Part shown: positions 52,685 to 63,465 of the stretch, in pieces
How positions within the stretch are numbered: position 1 is the first letter of the stretch
How the letters are laid out: every line of letters begins with the position of its first letter
Origin: Trichormus sp. NMC-1
GTDB taxonomy: Bacteria > Cyanobacteriota > Cyanobacteriia > Cyanobacteriales > Nostocaceae
NCBI RefSeq assembly: GCF_001858025.1
Contig: NZ_LZQD01000001.1
Location: forward strand, 186,001-250,000
DNA length: 64,000 bases
Direction of reading: 5' to 3'
Made by a program: the position numbers and the translations under genes
Notes under the pieces: generated by a model
Database searches by the model: none
Seen by the model: only the letters and a program-made list of their open reading frames with translations
What the model was told of the DNA's origin: nothing

Positions 52685-52956
52685 TAATTCTGCTAATTAC
52701 TGAGATGTGGTATTTTGAGTATTTATTGTGGCTACAGCTTTTCCTCGACGTAAAACGGTGACATTATCACATAAATTTATCACTTCTTCTAATTTATGAC
52801 TAATAAAAATAATTGTATTTCCGTTATTAGCAAGTTGGCGTAAAATGGTAATTAATGATAGTATCTGGGAAGGTGTTAAAACTGCTGTAGGTTCATCAAG
52901 AATTAATAATTTTGCTCCTCGGTAAAGGACTTTGAGAATTTCTACCCGAATATTTT
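52685..52956 (-). pseudogene. Remnant of the first ATPase domain of the same transporter
   Basis: The frame reads [40 protein letters not shown] and [20 protein letters not shown], then TSQ-stop-LAELMVG into the annotated C-terminal half (stop at 52697-52699). The Walker B (LLILDEPT) and H-loop are present; the Walker A half is missing beyond 52956, where unrelated DNA begins. Confidence 0.85.
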
Positions 52957-53019
52957 AACATTGCTATGTAAAAGTGTTGATTTTTTAAAGCCTTAGAGAA
53001 ATGTATTTATACTCAGCAC

Positions 53020-53136
53020 GTAAGTATTCAGGATAGAGAATACTCCAAGCCAGGAGAATAAAGGCTTTTTTAGTCAACTTTGATGATTTTGATAAAATCT
53101 CACTTCTCTCTATTCTTAATTTCATAAGCATTCTGA
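53020..53136. repeat. 117-bp interspersed repeat, copy 1
   Basis: From GTAAGTATTCAGGATAGAGA to AAGCATTCTGA. The second copy at 63330-63446 is the same length with about ten differences. Both are followed closely by heptamers of the TCCTGAC type. It contains AGAGAATACTCCAAG and TCTCTCTATTCTT stretches. Confidence 0.85.
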
Positions 53137-53204
53137 ACCGATAGCGCAGCGTGGCGTAAGCCATAGATCTGCGTAGCGTCTCCTGACTCCTGACTCCTGA
53201 ATTC

Positions 53205-55373
53205 TTACCTCAGCACTTTGCTACTACAGGAATGAACTAAAGGTAACAGAGGCCCTAACTGTTCCTGTCCATTTACAGCTAAATCACTGTGACACAAATA
53301 AATTTTCTCTGAAACACGAGCTAGTAAATCTGCTATAATTCTTTTTAATCTTTGCTCTTCTGCTAATTGTTCATCTGCTGCTGTCCAAGGTTCTCCCAAC
53401 CTGTCGCGGAGGAATAAGGTAGCACCAAACAAAGTAGCTGCACCACCTTTAGCCCACAGCGGTGAACCAGCATCTAGCCAAAAATGCCATCTGTGAAATT
53501 TTCGACTAGCACGGTATTGAAATATAGTCGCTAAGGTGACGGCTTTTCTCGCACTACCAATGGGACGCACGGGGTAGGGATTGGCTGTGATTGTACCACG
53601 CCGCAGCAGTTGGATAAATTCGGTGATGGTGGTGGTGAGGGTTTGTTGAGTATGGAGTGAAAGTAAGATTTTACCGGTTTGTCTTAATCTATTGTCTACT
53701 TCCCAGTAGTGTTGAGCAGTTTCTAGTAGTTCTCGTAATGCTGCTAGTGTTTCATAGGGAGGATTGTTATTTTTACACACAAAGTCTTGAATGGCTTTGT
53801 AGATCAGAAAAATAGGTGTCAAGGGAAGATGCGGTTGATGTTGCGATCGCTGTTGTTCTATCCACTGTAATATCTGATCATAGGCTTTACTCGCCCCATA
53901 GCCGATTCTATCCCAGCGTTCAAAACTCTTAATTGGTAGCAAATGCGGTGTGTCGGGGTGGGGAACAAAGCAAGCGTCTGCTATTAACCCAGCGCGTACA
54001 GGATCAATAAATTCTTGTTTCTCTCCATGATCGGTGTTACTTTGACTCAAGACAACCAACATCTCTGCAACTGCATCCCGGTCTACCAGTCTGCCCAAAC
54101 CAGGATAAACTAAAGTCAGTAAGGTGAGTAATGCTCTGACAACTGGTGAACTAATTAAAGGACGTTGGTCATTAAGGCATTCTACCTGGATATTCTGCTT
54201 AGTTAATATTTCTATGAGAGTATAACGTGCGATCGCATCTAACCCTGGTGCAATTATGGCAATTTCTTCTGGTTCGACTTTCCCAGATTTAATCCCATCA
54301 ATAATTACTTCTGCTGTTTGACGCAATAGTTGAGCGCGAGAAGCGGTTTGAATGGGTTGCACAGATGCACTTAAACTGAACATCGCCATCGGTTCTGTGA
54401 CTAATTCTACCATCGGTTTCACCAATGTAGCTGCCAAACTATCTGTTGGAGAACCAATTAAATTTTCTACCCGACAACGCTGTGCTAGTCTTTGCAAATA
54501 TTGAGGATCTGCACCCAATAAATAGCGTATCGCACCATCTGGATTATAGCTAAAAGCGCCAACTGCACCGCCATCTAAAAGTAATTCAAACAGGTTGTGA
54601 GCGATCGCTGGATAATCATCTACATCATCTGCTATGATTGCCTGATAGCGATGTCTTAGGCGCTGCTGATAATCGCTATTAGTTAACAAATGCTGGTTGT
54701 AAAGTTCCGTTATCAGCCCATAAGTCAGCAATCCTCTTTCTAAACACCGATTACGCCAATTTAGCAGCAAAGCTCCTAACAATTCTGGCTCTAAATTACT
54801 AGTATTTTCCTGTAAACCACTTTCTAAAATCTGGGTAATATCTTCACAACCTATACCACTGTAAGCCCCCAATTGCCATAAATCCAAAATCCGTCTCACC
54901 AAACGATTCTCATTTAATCCCGCACGTCGCAAAGTTTCTGCGTCTAACTGAGAGCGCCAAAGTTTTGTTGCTAATTCCTGCTCAGTTTCTGGACGCAATC
55001 TCACTGGAAATTGTGCTTTAATTTGTAATGATTCAATTAATAACGGCCAAAATAAAATTACTTCATCCTGAAAAAAACCCAAAGTTGTTTTAGCGCGAAT
55101 TGGATATTTTCCTGAAGTTAACGTAATAATTTTATCAGCTAATTCTCGGCGATTATCATCATTAGCAGCTAAAACTAAAACTCCCGGCTCTGCTTGTCGG
55201 AGGGTTGAAGTTTTTTTTGTACTTTTAGCTTTTTTCTCGTTTGGAGTTTTCGTATCAAATGATTCTATATCTTGGTTGTCAATTTGTAGCCAATGACAAA
55301 ACATCTCGGCTATACGAGTAGTTTTACCGCTGCGACTAGTACCAACAATCCAAACAGATTCAGAAACCACCAA
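53205..55373 (-). CDS. AddB/UvrD-like P-loop recombination protein
   Basis: A 722-residue protein with a Walker A near the N-terminus (VWIVGTSRSGKTTRIAEMF, about residues 8-25). A UvrD/AddB-like layout follows: LVLAANDDNRRELADKI, FQDEVILFWPLLIESL, YQAIIADDVDDYPAIAHNLFELLLDGG (Walker B-like, about 270-295) and EEIAIIAPGLDAIARYTLIEIL. The C-terminal nuclease domain of AddB is not evident. It is likely a DNA repair or recombination protein of a cyanobacterial lineage-specific type; the precise role is unknown. It diverges from pcxA. Confidence 0.75.
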   Translation of the reverse strand: MVVSESVWIVGTSRSGKTTRIAEMFCHWLQIDNQDIESFDTKTPNEKKAKSTKKTSTLRQAEPGVLVLAANDDNRRELADKIITLTSGKYPIRAKTTLGFFQDEVILFWPLLIESLQIKAQFPVRLRPETEQELATKLWRSQLDAETLRRAGLNENRLVRRILDLWQLGAYSGIGCEDITQILESGLQENTSNLEPELLGALLLNWRNRCLERGLLTYGLITELYNQHLLTNSDYQQRLRHRYQAIIADDVDDYPAIAHNLFELLLDGGAVGAFSYNPDGAIRYLLGADPQYLQRLAQRCRVENLIGSPTDSLAATLVKPMVELVTEPMAMFSLSASVQPIQTASRAQLLRQTAEVIIDGIKSGKVEPEEIAIIAPGLDAIARYTLIEILTKQNIQVECLNDQRPLISSPVVRALLTLLTLVYPGLGRLVDRDAVAEMLVVLSQSNTDHGEKQEFIDPVRAGLIADACFVPHPDTPHLLPIKSFERWDRIGYGASKAYDQILQWIEQQRSQHQPHLPLTPIFLIYKAIQDFVCKNNNPPYETLAALRELLETAQHYWEVDNRLRQTGKILLSLHTQQTLTTTITEFIQLLRRGTITANPYPVRPIGSARKAVTLATIFQYRASRKFHRWHFWLDAGSPLWAKGGAATLFGATLFLRDRLGEPWTAADEQLAEEQRLKRIIADLLARVSEKIYLCHSDLAVNGQEQLGPLLPLVHSCSSKVLR

Positions 55374-55457
55374 TAGACTCCTTATAAATTTGTTATTATA
55401 CTTCCTGCGTTAACTTAAAGTTACGAATCAGCAAACAATACTAGATGATCATCTACG

Positions 55458-56771
55458 ATGAGAAACTCTGTGTTTAGTCAAAAAATATACTCTTCATTGC
55501 TAGTTGCTTACAGATGGTATTTACAGACACCAGAACGTTCTTTAGAGGAAGCGTATCAAACAGCATTAAAGATTAAGGACATCGAAGACAAGCATTTTAA
55601 TGGTAATAAAATAAGCTCTGACTCTGCTATGTACAGTAGTAGTGTCATGGATTATTTGGAAATAGAGTTAAAAAAATTATTAAAAAATGCGCGAATGCGG
55701 CTGACAGAGTTTAAAGCCAGTCGTTGGTTTTCCAACGAATCTAAGCAAAAAGCAGCCTTAAAAGTAGGTATTGAATATCCCAGTTCTACTTCAGTTTTAG
55801 AAAAGCTAGAATTCATTGATCTAGTCATTGCCAAGTACACAATCGATTATCTAGAAACAAGCACTCCCAATTTATCATCTTCATCTATAATAGTAGCAGA
55901 TGATGCAGCTATTAATCAATCAATCAAGCCAAAATCCTCAGTTCCAAATAGCGAACAAAAACCCAAACGCAAAGCTGATACAACAGGGGTTTTACCGCGT
56001 TCAATTTTAAGTACCATTACTCGTCTCCAGGTTGAATTAGATCCAAATTCAGAAAGAGACGTAGTTAACAATTTCCGTCAGACGCAAAAAAGAACTATTA
56101 TTTCGATTCGATTTATATTACTACTAATCATCATACCGCTTTTAACCCACCAATTAACAAAAGCTTTAATAGTTGGACCATTAGTAGATAAATTTAGAAC
56201 TTCACCAACAGTGCAAGTATTCCTCAATTCAGAAATGGAAGAAGAAGCACTAGAGAAAATCCAAAGATTTGAAGAAAGAATCAAGTTTGAAAATTTAATT
56301 AGTAATGCACCACCTATATCTTTGGAAGAGATAGAAAATCAGATGAGAGAGAAAGCCCAAGAGGTAGCAGAGGAATTTAGTACTGAAAGTTCCAATGCAA
56401 TTAAAAATGTATTTGCCGATATTTTTTCTGTAGGTGCTTTTATCTGGCTGTTAATTATTAGTAAGTCTTCTATTTCCGTCCTCAAAGATTTCTTTGATCA
56501 TATAGTATATGGATTGAGTGACAGCGCGAAGGCATTTATTATAATTTTGTTTACTGATGTATTTGTCGGATTCCACTCTCCGCACGGTTGGGAAGTACTT
56601 CTAGAAGGAATATCACGCCATTGGGGATTACCTGCAAATCGTGATTTTATCTTTTTATTCATTGCTACATTTCCAGTAATTTTAGATACTATTTTCAAAT
56701 ACTGGATTTTCCGTTACTTGAATCGAATCTCACCTTCCGCAGTTGCTACATATCACAATATGAATGAATAA
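55458..56771 (+). CDS. pcxA: Proton extrusion protein PcxA (CemA family)
   Basis: A 437-residue inner-membrane protein of the CemA/CotA family, required for light-induced proton extrusion and affecting inorganic carbon uptake. The N-terminal soluble half (1-215) carries helical segments and a linker. The conserved CemA part starts at TRLQVELDPNSERDVVNNFRQTQKRTIISIRFILLLIIIPLL (about residues 195-235) and ends with hydrophobic segments including FIIILFTDVFVGFHSPHGWEVLLEGISRHWGLPANRDFIFLFIATFPVILDTIFKYWIFRYLNRISPSAV. Length and ends fit PcxA. Confidence 0.93.
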   Translation: MRNSVFSQKIYSSLLVAYRWYLQTPERSLEEAYQTALKIKDIEDKHFNGNKISSDSAMYSSSVMDYLEIELKKLLKNARMRLTEFKASRWFSNESKQKAALKVGIEYPSSTSVLEKLEFIDLVIAKYTIDYLETSTPNLSSSSIIVADDAAINQSIKPKSSVPNSEQKPKRKADTTGVLPRSILSTITRLQVELDPNSERDVVNNFRQTQKRTIISIRFILLLIIIPLLTHQLTKALIVGPLVDKFRTSPTVQVFLNSEMEEEALEKIQRFEERIKFENLISNAPPISLEEIENQMREKAQEVAEEFSTESSNAIKNVFADIFSVGAFIWLLIISKSSISVLKDFFDHIVYGLSDSAKAFIIILFTDVFVGFHSPHGWEVLLEGISRHWGLPANRDFIFLFIATFPVILDTIFKYWIFRYLNRISPSAVATYHNMNE

Positions 56772-56833
56772 AATTAATTAGGAACTGGTGATTGTCAATT
56801 CAATAAATATGTATTAATAAAAAATTGCATTTC

Positions 56834-57344
56834 ATGAAAAAAATCCTGAACACTACTATCAGCTTACCTATTTTTTTTAGGCACTTTTCTGATTCCTCTA
56901 GAACCGATTAAATATCAACAACAACAAATTAACCAAATTACAAATCAACAAATCATTTCACCAGAATGTCTGGTCAAAAAGTGGGAATTACCAGATGAGT
57001 TGAAAAGCAAAAATGCCAAAAAATTACCAGTACTTATCCCCAGAGTTCCAGTTACCTGTTGTGAAAATGATGGTACTTGTTTAGATGAGAGGATTTATGG
57101 TGGAGATAATGAAAAAATAGCAGATAAAAAAGCTTTGTTAACAGCCATTGATCAAAGTTTAAAATATTTGCAAACTCGTGGTGCTGAAGTTGCTTATAAA
57201 AAGTATAAAATCCCGGAAATTACCAGAGAACGTGTTGAAAAAAGTTTGCGAAGATTCCGGGAATTGCTATTATCAACTAATTCCCCTCAAGAACTGCACA
57301 AAGCTATCAAATTCGTCAGGCGTGAGCATTTTTTTTCCCCCTGA
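56834..57344 (+). pseudogene. Murein transglycosylase A (MltA) N-terminal remnant
   Basis: It starts MKKILNTTISLPIFF, a signal-peptide-like N-terminus. A run of eight T (about 56871-56878) shifts the frame. With seven T the frame continues LGTFLIPLEPIKYQQQQINQ and joins the long frame ending at 57344. The segment DKKALLTAIDQSLKYLQTRG, YKIPEITRERVEKSLRRFRE and SPQELHKAIKFVRREHFF matches the N-terminal part of cyanobacterial MltA. The catalytic C-terminal domain is missing. It is thus doubly broken, or the T-run is a sequencing error and only the truncation is real. Confidence 0.7.
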
Positions 57345-57772
57345 AATTTGAGTTGAAGACGCAACTCACAACATATGTCTTGTTTTTATAGCAGTGGTAG
57401 AGTGCTGTCACCCGATTCATTGCTCTCGACACTGGTCTGAGTGCTTCCAGTTCATTGTATTTGTTACTAGCGATTTGAAATCTTAAGAAAGTACATTTTT
57501 GGCAAGCTTATGGTGATAATTTTGCTTGGCGGCAATGTTATGGTTCCAATTGTTGAAAAATGACTAAAAGTGTCTAACGGACACATCAGCATTTCAGCCA
57601 CTGTGGCGGCAATATTATGGTTCCAGGCGTGGCAATCTTATCCTTCCACCGACAAATCTCACCCTACATGGCAATCACAAAATAAACACTTATTAATAGT
57701 TTTATTCCCCCAACGAGCTATGTTACTCAAAAAGTAGTAAATTAGCCCTAATTAGGGGAATATAGGGATAGA
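57345..57772. other. Intergenic region with a repeated GGCGGCAAT motif
   Basis: No gene is supported. GGCGGCAATGTTATGGTTCC (about 57529-57548) and GGCGGCAATATTATGGTTCC (about 57604-57623) are direct repeats 75 bp apart, followed by GTGGCAATCTTAT. The arrangement could be a transposon end, but no partner end or transposase is visible. Confidence 0.4.
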
Positions 57773-60700
57773 TTAAGCCGTGAAATACTTCGCTACAGGG
57801 TGATAAGTAATAATCGCCGTTGTAGACTGTTCAGGATATAATTGCTCACTTTCATCCATGTGCATCTTCATCCTATCAACTCCTAACAACTCCAACTGCT
57901 TAAACTGATCTTGGATATTCGGACAAGCCGGATAGCCGAAACTATACCGAGAACCCTGATAACGCTGCGCCAACATATCCCGAATATTATCCGGTTCAGA
58001 ATCACCAAAACCTAACTCCTGGCGGATTCTGGCGTGTGTCCATTCTGCCAACGCTTCCGCAACCTGTACAGCCATACCATGAAAATACAGATAATCAGTG
58101 TATTGATTATCAGCAAATAGCTTTTGTGCAAACTCCGTTGCCACTTCCCCCACAGTCACCGCTTGCATAGGGAAAACATCAATTATTCCCAATTCTTTTG
58201 GTGCAAAGAAATCGGCAATACATAACCTATTAGAAGACTTCTGACGGGGAAACTCAAAACTTGCCACCTGTTTTGATTGATTCTCCACATCATATATATG
58301 TAAAGTATTCCCCTCAGACTGACAAGGGAAATAGCCATAAATTACTTGAGGATGTAATAAATTCTCCTCAATAATTCTCTGTTTCCAATCTTCTAAAACT
58401 GGATAAACCTTATCAGCTAAAAACGCCTGATATTCTTCCTTAGATTGTTCCTTCGGCTTGCGAAATTGCCATTGTCCAGCCACCAAAGCTTGCAAATCTA
58501 AATACCAGAATAATTCCTCCAAAGAAATATCATCATGTTGTAAAAATTGCGTTCCCCAAAAAGGTGGTTTTGGACGTTCAATATCTATTGCTACAGCCTC
58601 CGAACGTCTGGTATCTATTTCTTTTGGTTCAGCAGGTACTTTATCTTGAACAGCATTATCTACTGTTTCTTTGTGTCCATTTGTTGACTCTTCAGATTCT
58701 CCTAATTCATCCAAAAATCCCTGCAAATCATCCCAATTACCCGCAACTTTTGCAGGCATTAACTTATCCATGAAATGCAAATCGGAAAACGCATCTTTGC
58801 CATAAACAACTTTACCTTTGTAAGCATTTTGGCAATCTTGATTTACAAACTTAGGCGTTAAAGCTGCACCACCTAAAATTACCGGCACAGTAATTCCCTT
58901 TTCATTAAAAGCCTGTAAATTCTCCTTCATAAAAGCAGTAGATTTTACTAACAATCCACTCATGGCAATACAATCAGGTTTATGCTGTTCGTAAGCTTGA
59001 ATGATGTTTTCCACAGATTGCTTAATGCCCAGGTTAATCACCTTATAACCATTGTTAGATAAGATGATATCTACCAGGTTTTTACCAATATCGTGAACAT
59101 CACCTTTTACAGTAGCAATTACAAAAGTTCCCTTAGCATTATTACCAGATTCCGACTTTTCCATAAACGGTTCAAGATACGCAACCGCAGCTTTCATGGT
59201 TTCGGCTGATTGTAATACAAAAGGTAATTGCATTTGTCCAGAACCGAACAATTCACCCACAACTTTCATCCCATCTAATAAGAAAGTATTGATGATTTCT
59301 AAAGGTGGATATTGTTCTAAAGCCTTGGTTAATTGTGTTTCTAAACCAATGCGTTCACCGTCAATAATATGCCGTTTCAAACGTTCGGGAATAGGAAGAT
59401 TTTCATCAATTCCCGTATTTCGTTTGGTTTTGACTCCCGCAAAAATTGTTGTCAATTCTCCCAAAGGATCATAAACGCAGACATTACCATCAAATTTGCG
59501 TTCATCATAAATTAACTGCCGACAAACTTCTTGATGCTGGGGATCAATTTTCGCCAGTGGTAAAATTTTACTCGCGCTGACAATTGCTGCATCCATGCCC
59601 GCGTTCATCGCTTCATGTAAAAACATCGAGTTTAACACCATCCGCGATGCTGGATTTAGCCCGAAAGATATATTAGAAACACCAAGAATTACATGACATC
59701 CCGGCAATTCTTGCCGAATACGGCGAATTGATTCAATGGTAGCTTTACCATTTTCCCGATCTTCTTCAATCCCAGTAGAAATCGGTAGAGCTAAAGTATC
59801 GAAAAATATTTCCGTAGGAGCAATACCATACTCTACCGCTTGACGGTAAGCACGTTGGGCAATTTGAAACTTTTTCTCAGCTGTCCGTGCCATGCCATCT
59901 TCATCAATTGTCCCAATAATTACACCAGCCCCGTATTTTTTCGCTAATTCTAGCACTTTCAAAAATCGTGGTTCGCCGTCTTCATAGTTGGTAGAATTGA
60001 GTAAACACTTACCACCAGCAACTTTTAAGCCCGCTTCCATTTTTTCCCATTCGGTGGAATCGAGCATTAAAGGTAATGTAACATTATTAACAATTCGGGA
60101 AACTAACTCGTGCATATCACGCACGCCGTCACGTCCCACATAATCAACGTTAACATCAAGGATGTGTGCGCCTTCTTTTACCTGACTCCGCGCCATTGAT
60201 ACTAAACCATCCCAGTCTTCGGCGTTCAGTAAATCACGGCATTTTTTAGAACCACTGGCGTTAAGACGTTCACCAACAATCAAGAAAGAATTTTCTTGTT
60301 CATAAGGCTGAGTAGAATAAATTGAAGCGGCTGCTGGTTCTAAACTCGGCTGTCTAACTTTCGGTTTTAACTCTTTAGCAATTTCTGCTAATTGTTGAAT
60401 GTGTTCTGGCCTTGTCCCACAGCAACCCCCAATCACTTGGACACCTAAATCTTCGATAAAGTGCATTAAAGACATCCGTAATTCAACGGGTGTCAGTTTG
60501 TAATGCGCTTGACCTCCGACGTTTTCTGGTAAACCCGCATTGGGAATACAGGAAACTACGAACGGCGAATGTTCTGATAAATACTTGATGTGTGGTTTCA
60601 TCAAGTCTGGACCAGTGGCGCAATTTAAACCGAGAATATCAATGGGATAAGGTTCTAAAATCGTCAGAACAGCATTGATTTCTGTACCTACCAGCATTGT

Positions 60701-61303
60701 TCCCATGCTTTCCATCGTTACAGACACCATTAAGGGTCTTCTTTCCCCTTTTTTGGCAAAAACTTCCTCAATTCCATTTAATGCGGCTTTAATTTGCAGC
60801 ACATCTTGGCAAGTTTCTACGAGAAATAAATCAACACCACCATCAAACAGTGCTTCTGCTTGTTCAGCAAAAGAATCTTTCATGGTGTCAAAATCAATAT
60901 GTCCCAAGGTGGGGAGTTTGGTTGTTGGACCAATAGAACCGGCGACAAAGCGGGGTTTTTCTGGTGTAGAAAATTCCACAGCCACACTTTTGGCGAGTTC
61001 GGCGGCGGTTTTGGTGAGGTAGTAAGCCTGGTCTGCTAGGTCATATTCTGCTAAAACTATGGACATAGATCCAAAGGTGTCGGTTTCAATGACATCAGCA
61101 CCCGCAGTCAGAAAGTCACGGTGAACTTTAATTATGGCTTCTGGTTTACTGTGGACTAGATATTCGTTACAACCTTCATACTGTGCGCCTCCAAAGTCCT
61201 CAGCGGTGAGGTTTTGGGTTTGTAGGTTTGTTCCCATTGCGCCGTCAAAGACGATAACGGGGCGTTCTGGACTGTGTAGGTATTCTAGGAAAGGATGGGT
61301 CAT
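57773..61303 (-). CDS. metH: Cobalamin-dependent methionine synthase
   Basis: A 1176-residue MetH with all four modules. The homocysteine domain (about 1-325) has [17 protein letters not shown] and the zinc motif [19 protein letters not shown]; a further Cys lies in GLNCATGPD. The methyltetrahydrofolate domain (about 345-610) has [17 protein letters not shown]. The B12 cap and binding domain has [24 protein letters not shown] with the lower-axial His. The C-terminal SAM-activation domain (about 900-1176) ends [22 protein letters not shown]. It is longer than simple corrinoid methyltransferases and full length. A 47-bp piece (60251-60297) is copied at 63466-63512. Confidence 0.97.
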   Translation of the reverse strand: MTHPFLEYLHSPERPVIVFDGAMGTNLQTQNLTAEDFGGAQYEGCNEYLVHSKPEAIIKVHRDFLTAGADVIETDTFGSMSIVLAEYDLADQAYYLTKTAAELAKSVAVEFSTPEKPRFVAGSIGPTTKLPTLGHIDFDTMKDSFAEQAEALFDGGVDLFLVETCQDVLQIKAALNGIEEVFAKKGERRPLMVSVTMESMGTMLVGTEINAVLTILEPYPIDILGLNCATGPDLMKPHIKYLSEHSPFVVSCIPNAGLPENVGGQAHYKLTPVELRMSLMHFIEDLGVQVIGGCCGTRPEHIQQLAEIAKELKPKVRQPSLEPAAASIYSTQPYEQENSFLIVGERLNASGSKKCRDLLNAEDWDGLVSMARSQVKEGAHILDVNVDYVGRDGVRDMHELVSRIVNNVTLPLMLDSTEWEKMEAGLKVAGGKCLLNSTNYEDGEPRFLKVLELAKKYGAGVIIGTIDEDGMARTAEKKFQIAQRAYRQAVEYGIAPTEIFFDTLALPISTGIEEDRENGKATIESIRRIRQELPGCHVILGVSNISFGLNPASRMVLNSMFLHEAMNAGMDAAIVSASKILPLAKIDPQHQEVCRQLIYDERKFDGNVCVYDPLGELTTIFAGVKTKRNTGIDENLPIPERLKRHIIDGERIGLETQLTKALEQYPPLEIINTFLLDGMKVVGELFGSGQMQLPFVLQSAETMKAAVAYLEPFMEKSESGNNAKGTFVIATVKGDVHDIGKNLVDIILSNNGYKVINLGIKQSVENIIQAYEQHKPDCIAMSGLLVKSTAFMKENLQAFNEKGITVPVILGGAALTPKFVNQDCQNAYKGKVVYGKDAFSDLHFMDKLMPAKVAGNWDDLQGFLDELGESEESTNGHKETVDNAVQDKVPAEPKEIDTRRSEAVAIDIERPKPPFWGTQFLQHDDISLEELFWYLDLQALVAGQWQFRKPKEQSKEEYQAFLADKVYPVLEDWKQRIIEENLLHPQVIYGYFPCQSEGNTLHIYDVENQSKQVASFEFPRQKSSNRLCIADFFAPKELGIIDVFPMQAVTVGEVATEFAQKLFADNQYTDYLYFHGMAVQVAEALAEWTHARIRQELGFGDSEPDNIRDMLAQRYQGSRYSFGYPACPNIQDQFKQLELLGVDRMKMHMDESEQLYPEQSTTAIITYHPVAKYFTA

Positions 61304-61776
61304 ATTGTCTGAAAAAATAGAGTTTGTTTTGTGATACTAGTGCAGCACGACGGAAGGAAGGTTTTTGCATACTCCCTTCCTACTAAAAGAATACGGATTA
61401 AATGAACCGCAAAGACGCGAAGGAAGAAGGAAGAAGGAAGAAAGAAGATAGATAATTTTACTTTGGTCGGGGAGTCGGCTTTTTTAACTGGTATAGTTAT
61501 TTCTTCAGTGCAGCACTAGATTTAGTTTATTTTTTTCCAAAATTTAGATGTGTTTTGACAGGTTTTAAAGAAAATAAGTATTTTAATTCTATAGTGTACT
61601 TATAACCAGCCGTTTTTGAGTGGCTGTGTTTTGTATCTACAATATTGTGAATGCTAAAATGATCCTCAAGACAGGTTGAAAAAGTTATTGGAACTACATT
61701 TAGTATACCAGTATCCTTTTTTCCTGAGCAGTAAAATCATAATATCAATGTTAACCATAATACTAGTATTACATAT
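61304..61776. other. Intergenic region between metH and the amidase gene
   Basis: It contains an inverted repeat near 61351-61381 (GGAAGGAAGG ... CCCTTCCT) and a GAAGGAA heptamer run at about 61420-61446. The rest is AT-rich. I looked for a cobalamin riboswitch ahead of metH and could not identify one by eye. No gene supported. Confidence 0.45.
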
Positions 61777-62652
61777 ATGAGATTTAGGGATTGGGCGACT
61801 AGAGTAATGTTAATCTTTTTCATGTTTGCGGCGCTGATTTTGGCAGTGTTGATCGGTGGTGCAAGACAGATGAAAAATCATAACGCTGCTTCAAATCCAG
61901 CAGTTACAACTTGGAGTCAATATCCACAGGCACAACTACAATCAACAATAACTCCTGAAGAAAACAAAGTAAATTTACCTAAATCCCCAGTCAAAACCAA
62001 TAAAACCAATAAAATTAATAAAATTAATCTTAAATATGCAACTACGGCGGCTTTTGCCAAATATAGACCTAATTTTGCTAAAGCTGAAGTGCATTCTAGC
62101 AATTATGGCGATCGCTTTGCTAGAGATGTCAACGGTGTAGTTTTCAACAACCAACCGATTATTGTCATTCACGAAACTAGCAATTCTGCTTCTAGCGCGA
62201 TTAATTTTTTTCAAACACCCCATGATGATGAAAATGTGCAAGCGAGTTATCACGCTTTAATTACCCTAGATGGAACGGTGGTTTATCTTGTTCCACCGGA
62301 AAAACGCGCTTTTGGTGCAGGTAATTCTGTTTTTGAGGGTGTTAATGGTTTGGAAACTGTGCAAACTAACCCGGATTTACCCCCATCTGTGAATAATTTT
62401 GCTTATCATGTATCTTTAGAAACCCCTGCCGATGCTTGGGGTCAAAATCAGATAGAAGGTCATAGTGGTTATACGAAGACTCAATATAATTCTTTAGCTT
62501 GGTTAATTGCTCAAAGTCAAGTTCCAGATGATAGAATTACCACTCATCGGGCTGTTGACCGTTCTGGACAAAGAGCAGATCCCAAGAGTTTTGATTTTGA
62601 TAAATTTTTTAATTTACTTCATAGCTATCGTCAGCTAAGAACTGTTAACTAA
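61777..62652 (+). CDS. N-acetylmuramoyl-L-alanine amidase (Amidase_2)
   Basis: A 291-residue protein with an N-terminal membrane anchor (MLIFFMFAALILAVLIGGA, about residues 10-28), a Lys/Asn-rich linker and an Amidase_2/PGRP-type domain. Zinc ligands are likely the His in IVIHETSNSASSAINFFQTP, the His in FAYHVSLETPADAWG and the C-terminal TTHRAVDRSGQRADP motif (Asp or His as third ligand). ASYHALITLDGTVVYLVPPEKRAFGAGNS is the fold's conserved core. It would cut peptide stems from peptidoglycan in the periplasm. Confidence 0.88.
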   Translation: MRFRDWATRVMLIFFMFAALILAVLIGGARQMKNHNAASNPAVTTWSQYPQAQLQSTITPEENKVNLPKSPVKTNKTNKINKINLKYATTAAFAKYRPNFAKAEVHSSNYGDRFARDVNGVVFNNQPIIVIHETSNSASSAINFFQTPHDDENVQASYHALITLDGTVVYLVPPEKRAFGAGNSVFEGVNGLETVQTNPDLPPSVNNFAYHVSLETPADAWGQNQIEGHSGYTKTQYNSLAWLIAQSQVPDDRITTHRAVDRSGQRADPKSFDFDKFFNLLHSYRQLRTVN

Positions 62653-62706
62653 GTTCAATAACAGCTTGTGTTAAAATTAATTTAATTTCAGATGGAGGAA
62701 ATAATT

Positions 62707-63291
62707 ATGATTTCATCACCTTTGATATTACATTTTCCCTCATCAATGCCAATGACAGATGATCAATTCTTTGAATTCTGTCAAGAAAACCGTGATTTAC
62801 GCATTGAGAGAAATAAATTTGGAGATATATCAATCATGTCACCAGCAGGTTCAGAAACAGGAAATCGAGAAGTTAACATCCTTGGACAGTTGTGGGTATG
62901 GGCAGAAAAGGATGGTACAGGGATAACATTTTCTTCCAGTACAGGTTTTAAACTCTCCACAGGTGCGGAACGTTCTCCTGATGCTGCTTGGATAAAGTTA
63001 GAAAGATGGAATAAACTCACACCAAAACAACAAAAAAAGTTTGCACCTATTTGTCCTGATTTTGTCATTGAATTAAGGTCAGCTTCTGATAATTTGCAGC
63101 CTTTAAAAGATAAAATGCAGGAATATATGCAGGAACCAGAAATACAATTAGGTTTATTAATTGACCGCAAAAATCGCCGAGTCTATATTTATCGTCCTGA
63201 ACAAACAGAGGAATGTTTAGAAAATCCTGATAGTGTTAGTTGTGATCCTGTTTTACCTGGGTTTGTTTTGCAGATGGGTAAAATTTGGTAA
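62707..63291 (+). CDS. Uma2-family putative endonuclease
   Basis: A 194-residue protein from ATG 62707 with GGAGG about 8 bp upstream. The in-frame ATG at 62692 lies within the Shine-Dalgarno and is rejected. Uma2 features: MTDDQFFEFCQENRDLRIER, ISIMSPAGSETGNREVNIL, SPDAAWIKLERWNKL (catalytic Asp), CPDFVIELRSASDNLQPLKDKMQEYMQ (Glu-X-Arg and Lys of the PD-(D/E)XK-like core) and LGLLIDRKNRRVYIYRPEQ. Uma2 proteins are expanded in cyanobacteria and their role is mostly unknown. It is intact and lacks the repeat tail of the Uma2 gene at 8832. Confidence 0.9.
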   Translation: MISSPLILHFPSSMPMTDDQFFEFCQENRDLRIERNKFGDISIMSPAGSETGNREVNILGQLWVWAEKDGTGITFSSSTGFKLSTGAERSPDAAWIKLERWNKLTPKQQKKFAPICPDFVIELRSASDNLQPLKDKMQEYMQEPEIQLGLLIDRKNRRVYIYRPEQTEECLENPDSVSCDPVLPGFVLQMGKIW

Positions 63292-63329
63292 TTATTGAAT
63301 TGATAATAATAATTCATCTTTGATTTAGT

Positions 63330-63446
63330 GTAAGTATTCAGGATAGAGAATACTCCAAGTCAAGAGAATAAAGACTTTTCGAGTCAGATTTAATGATTTT
63401 GATAAAATCTTACTTCTCTCTATTCTTCATTTCCTAAGCATTCTGA
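63330..63446. repeat. 117-bp interspersed repeat, copy 2
   Basis: Same boundaries and length as the copy at 53020-53136. It is followed by TCCTGAC heptamers (about 63444-63464). Confidence 0.85.
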
Positions 63447-63465
63447 CTCCTGACTCCTGACTCCT

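Noticed and set aside
61304-61776. Cobalamin or SAM riboswitch upstream of metH
   Set aside because: No recognisable B12-box or SAM-riboswitch core could be read on the minus strand.
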